Source: Nocardioidaceae bacterium
Lineage (GTDB): Bacteria; Actinomycetota; Actinomycetes; Propionibacteriales; Nocardioidaceae
Assembly (NCBI GenBank): GCA_025965395.1
Contig: JAOPXA010000125.1
Span: 1 to 8,045 of the forward strand
Direction: 5' to 3'
Length of the DNA stretch: 8,045 nt
Shown here: piece after piece, positions 5,797 to 8,045 of the stretch
How positions within the stretch are numbered: position 1 is the first letter of the stretch
How the letters are laid out: every line of letters begins with the position of its first letter
Notes under the pieces: model-generated
Database searches by the model: none
Seen by the model: only the letters and a program-made list of their open reading frames with translations
What the model was told of the DNA's origin: nothing
Translations under genes and position numbers: made by a program

Positions 5797-6552
5797 ATGT
5801 CTGACGCACCCGAGCTCGTCCACCTGACGATCGCCGATCAGGTGGCCACCATCACCCTCGACAGCCCGCACAACCGCAATGCGTTGAGCAAGCAGCTGGT
5901 CGGTGAGCTCGCTGCCCACCTGACAACCGCCGATGCCGACGCGGATGCGCGCGTGATCGTCATCCGCTCCGCTGATCGGGTTTTTTGCTCAGGTGCTGAC
6001 CTCGGGGAGGCGGCCGCGGGTGGCATGGAACAGGGCGCGTTCGCACTGGTGGCGCTCCAACGCCAGATCGCCACGGCAAGCAAGCCCGTCGTCGTGCGCG
6101 TGGCGGGCCCGGTCCGGGCCGGCGGCCTTGGCATCGTGGGCGCCGCCGACATCGTCCTCGCTGCGGAGTCAGTCACCTTCGCGCTCACGGAGGTACGCCT
6201 TGCGCTTGCACCCGCCGCCATCTCGGTGAGCTTGCTTCCGCGTCTGACCGACCGCGCCGCCGCCGATACGTTCTTGACGGGTCGTACGTTCGATGCTGCG
6301 GAGGCCGCATCCATTGGCTTCATCACTCGGGCGGTGGCAGATGACGATCTCGATGCCGCGATCGACGCGCTCGTCGGCGAGATTTGCAAGGGCTACCCGC
6401 AGGGCCTCCGTGAGACCAAGAAGCTGCTCAATCACGATCTCGTGGCGCGGATCGACGCGCTCGGCCCCTCGGTGGCCCGCCAGTCGGCCGACCTGTTCGG
6501 CAGCGACGAGGCCAAGGCGGCGATGACCGCGTTCTTGACCAAGAAGAAGTAA
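5797..6552 (+). CDS. enoyl-CoA hydratase/isomerase family protein
   Basis: This 251-residue crotonase-fold protein probably hydrates an unsaturated acyl-CoA. The first oxyanion-hole motif is FCSGADL (63-69) and the second is AGGLGIVGAADI (108-119). By hand alignment to rat mitochondrial hydratase, the glutamate matching Glu164 is retained (Glu132 in FALTEVRLALAP), while the one matching Glu144 is Gly112. The combination GGLG, LTEVRLALAPAAIS and LTGRTFDAAEAASIGF resembles the methylglutaconyl-/isohexenylglutaconyl-CoA hydratase-like branch (LiuC/AtuE) more than classical short-chain hydratases, so branched-chain acyl-CoA breakdown is possible. The specificity is inferred. A good ribosome binding site supports the start. 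The gene lies 60 nt after the SDR gene and ends 6 nt before the stop of the convergent secreted-protein gene. Confidence 0.9.
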   Translation: MSDAPELVHLTIADQVATITLDSPHNRNALSKQLVGELAAHLTTADADADARVIVIRSADRVFCSGADLGEAAAGGMEQGAFALVALQRQIATASKPVVVRVAGPVRAGGLGIVGAADIVLAAESVTFALTEVRLALAPAAISVSLLPRLTDRAAADTFLTGRTFDAAEAASIGFITRAVADDDLDAAIDALVGEICKGYPQGLRETKKLLNHDLVARIDALGPSVARQSADLFGSDEAKAAMTAFLTKKK

Positions 6553-6558
6553 CCGCCC

Positions 6559-7836
6559 TCAGTCGACCTCGACGAAGACCTTCTTGGAGAGCGGGGACCA
6601 CGTCTTGGTGCCCACGTAGCGCACCTTGGCGGTGTAGTCGCCGGCCGGGATCTTCGAGAACTTCACAAGGCCCTTGCCGTTGCTGAGGGGGACGGTCACC
6701 GTGCGCCCGACGATCAGCACCGTGACCTTGCCCTTGCGGGCCGCTTTGCGTCCCGTGACCGACACGTCGAGGATAACTCGACCGGGCTTCTTGGTGGTGC
6801 GCTGCGAGACGCGGACCCGCACGGTCGGTCTAAGCGTGAAGTCGACGTGGGACGTGGTCTGGCCGCCGGTGACGGTGACGGTATCCGCGTCGTCGAAGAA
6901 CGTCCCGCCGAACCAGCTGGGACCGTAACGCTCGTAGCCGGACTTGTAACCGCTGTTGCTCAGTGCCTTGATCCGGTAGGTGCCTGGCGGCACCCCGCGC
7001 AACGCGTAGGCATCCTTGCCGGTGTCGGAGGTGAAGGTAGTCCTGCGTCCGCCTTCGTAAAGGGTGAACGTCACACCCGCCGGTCGCGTGCCATCTGCGT
7101 GACGGACGACGCCGCGCACCGTGCCTGCGCGATGGGTGAGGAGCTCGGGCTGGAGGGTGGAGACGTTGCCTTCGCTCACCACCACCTTCGTGGATCCGGC
7201 GCACGGATTGATGCCGTCAAGCTCGACGTCGCGTTCGGGGACGAAGTTGCCGTAGCAGGAGGGAAGGTAGGCGAAGTCGCGGGCAGTGAACGCTACGTAA
7301 TAGGTGCCGGGCGACAAGCCGTCGATCGAGAACGCGCCCGTGCTGGAGGTCTTCGCCTCGAAGGTGCCGTAGAACGCGTTGTCGGCGTCGGTCCTGCCGA
7401 CCGTGACCTTGATGCGCGGCCGCACGGCGTCGTCGCGCGTGACGTTGCCCTCGATCGTGCCGGGCTGCAGCAGGGTGAAGGCACGTGACGACGTGCGGTT
7501 CTTGCGCACCCTGACGCTGACCTCGCCTGTGCTGTCGGACGCGCGAGGCACCAGGATCTCGTCGGGGTCGCTGACGCTGACGAAGTATGTGTCCAGAGGG
7601 AGCTTGCGTGTGAACGTGCCGTCGGCCTTGGTCAGGCCCGTACGTGCGACGGACGTTCTGTCGCCAAACAGATCCACGGAGACTCCCGCGAGAGGCTGGC
7701 CAGAGCTTCCGACGACCTTCACCACGAGGGTTCCCCGGGCCGAGTTCTTGGCCGACGCGGCAGTCGGAACGAGCATGGCCGAGAGGGCGACGCTGGCAGC
7801 GACCAGCACGGCGGCAAGGCCCTTCCGGATGGTCAT
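6559..7836 (-). CDS. secreted protein with carboxypeptidase-regulatory-like and Ig-like repeats
   Basis: The 425-residue protein has a clear signal peptide: basic MTIRKG, a hydrophobic core to about 23, and cleavage probably after ASA (27-29). Three beta-sandwich domains follow, at about 35-122, 126-234 and 238-336. Each shows the carboxypeptidase-regulatory/CnaB-like pattern of G-x-V, an Asp-Gly or Thr-Gly turn, and a strand such as LSPGTYYVAF (174-183) or VPPGTYRIKA (282-291). The last domain (about 339-425) is Lys/Arg-rich and Ig-like, with GKVTVLIVGRTVTVPL and AGDYTAKVRYVGT. Two cysteines (194 and 212) in domain 2 could form a disulfide. There is no LPXTG, lipobox or C-terminal membrane helix, so it is likely released or held loosely at the surface. 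No enzymatic motif is seen and the role is unknown. GAAGGGA (7841-7847) is the likely ribosome binding site. Confidence 0.85.
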   Translation of the reverse strand: MTIRKGLAAVLVAASVALSAMLVPTAASAKNSARGTLVVKVVGSSGQPLAGVSVDLFGDRTSVARTGLTKADGTFTRKLPLDTYFVSVSDPDEILVPRASDSTGEVSVRVRKNRTSSRAFTLLQPGTIEGNVTRDDAVRPRIKVTVGRTDADNAFYGTFEAKTSSTGAFSIDGLSPGTYYVAFTARDFAYLPSCYGNFVPERDVELDGINPCAGSTKVVVSEGNVSTLQPELLTHRAGTVRGVVRHADGTRPAGVTFTLYEGGRRTTFTSDTGKDAYALRGVPPGTYRIKALSNSGYKSGYERYGPSWFGGTFFDDADTVTVTGGQTTSHVDFTLRPTVRVRVSQRTTKKPGRVILDVSVTGRKAARKGKVTVLIVGRTVTVPLSNGKGLVKFSKIPAGDYTAKVRYVGTKTWSPLSKKVFVEVD

Positions 7837-7878
7837 GGAGTCCCTTCGTCAGCTCCCCGAGAAAGGAGTCCACCAAGG

Positions 7879-7907
7879 AGCCTAAGCGCCGCAGGGAGCG
7901 ATGTCGA
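7879..7907 (-). promoter_or_regulatory. candidate sigma-70-type promoter of the secreted-protein gene
   Basis: On the minus strand TCGACA (7902-7907; five of six matches to TTGACA) is followed after exactly 17 nt by TAGGCT (7879-7884; TANNNT). Transcription would start near 7872, giving a leader of roughly 35 nt that includes the ribosome binding site. Confidence 0.5.
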
Positions 7908-7936
7908 TTCTGCGAGCGACCCAAAAGCGCAGAATC
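7906..7936. promoter_or_regulatory. perfect 9-bp inverted repeat, candidate operator
   Basis: GATTCTGCG (7906-7914) and CGCAGAATC (7928-7936) are perfect inverted arms with a 13-nt spacer. No T run follows and no gene reads into it, so it is unlikely to be a terminator. It overlaps the candidate -35 box of the secreted-protein gene and lies at the middle of the 172-bp gap between the two divergent starts, which suits an operator. Confidence 0.5.
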
Positions 7937-8008
7937 ACCCGGCCACGCACGTCCGCTCCTTGATGCAGGCGTAAACTATTTCATTCGGAAGTCAGCCTGA
8001 GGAGCACG

Positions 8009-8045
8009 TTGCCCGATGTGAGCGCTGAGCGCGAAGCTCAGTTGG
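8009..8045 (+). CDS. possible start of a plus-strand gene, truncated by window edge
   Basis: A strong ribosome binding site GAGGAG (7999-8004) is followed 4 nt later by TTG at 8009-8011. The frame then reads (M)PDVSAEREAQL and is open to the edge. The ATG at 8016 is followed at once by TGA, and the GTG at 8018 is rather far from the ribosome binding site, so TTG is the best start. TAAACT (7972-7977) could be a -10 box. Twelve residues are too few to name a family. Confidence 0.4.
   Translation, partial: MPDVSAEREAQL

Noticed and set aside
5981..5986. Run of six T inside the hydratase gene as a possible frameshift site
   Set aside because: The frame is continuous through it and codes for the conserved VFCSGADL motif, so there is no sign of a break.
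6550..6561. Bidirectional terminator between hydratase and secreted-protein genes
   Set aside because: Only 6 nt separate the two stop codons and no stem with a T run is seen.
6847..7488. 213-codon plus-strand frame
   Set aside because: It is antisense to the secreted protein and has low-complexity Gly/Val/Arg composition.
1..8045. tRNA, rRNA, CRISPR array, insertion sequence or phage genes
   Set aside because: No repeated spacer-sized units, transposase motifs, long terminal inverted repeats or tRNA-like cloverleaf were seen on either strand.

Overview
The window is G+C-rich bacterial DNA, densely coded on both strands with no RNA gene, mobile element or CRISPR array. Several things point to a high-GC actinomycete. 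Some genes lack a Shine-Dalgarno sequence but have a -10-like hexamer 6-7 nt before the start codon, as leaderless actinobacterial genes do. The secreted protein ends in a Lys/Arg/Val-rich Ig-like domain of a kind common in Nocardioides/Aeromicrobium relatives. The HxlR and GlpQ-like proteins also look actinobacterial. Placement in Nocardioidales is inference only.

Layout: (1) 1-619, minus, is the N-terminal half of an O-acetylhomoserine sulfhydrylase (MetY type), cut by the window edge just before the PLP-binding lysine. Its leader carries a palindrome and a possible structure that hides the ribosome binding site. (2) 731-2050, minus, is a complete 6-phosphofructokinase of the long, plant/trypanosome-like type. 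(3) 2113-2766, plus, is a SIMPL (DUF541) protein divergent from pfk; its stop codon shares a CTAG with the stop of the convergent gene. (4) 2763-3785, minus, is a GlpQ-like glycerophosphodiester phosphodiesterase without a signal peptide. (5) 3870-4379, minus, is a PaaI-type hotdog thioesterase, divergent from (6) 4428-4910, plus, an HxlR-family regulator. The 48-bp gap between them holds an 8-bp-arm inverted repeat, a likely operator. (7) 4930-5736 and (8) 5797-6552, plus, are an SDR dehydrogenase and a crotonase-fold enoyl-CoA hydratase, probably in one operon with the regulator. (9) 6559-7836, minus, is a secreted protein of three carboxypeptidase-regulatory-like domains plus an Ig-like domain. 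(10) 8009-8045 may be the start of another plus-strand gene. A perfect 9-bp-arm inverted repeat sits at the centre of the gap between (9) and (10).

Functionally, items 5-8 look like a small regulated acyl-CoA module: hydratase, dehydrogenase and thioesterase around an HxlR regulator. The rest is housekeeping: sulfur amino acid synthesis, glycolysis and phosphodiester salvage. No clearly new biological system is visible. The items most worth a second look are the regulatory palindromes and the HxlR-centred module.
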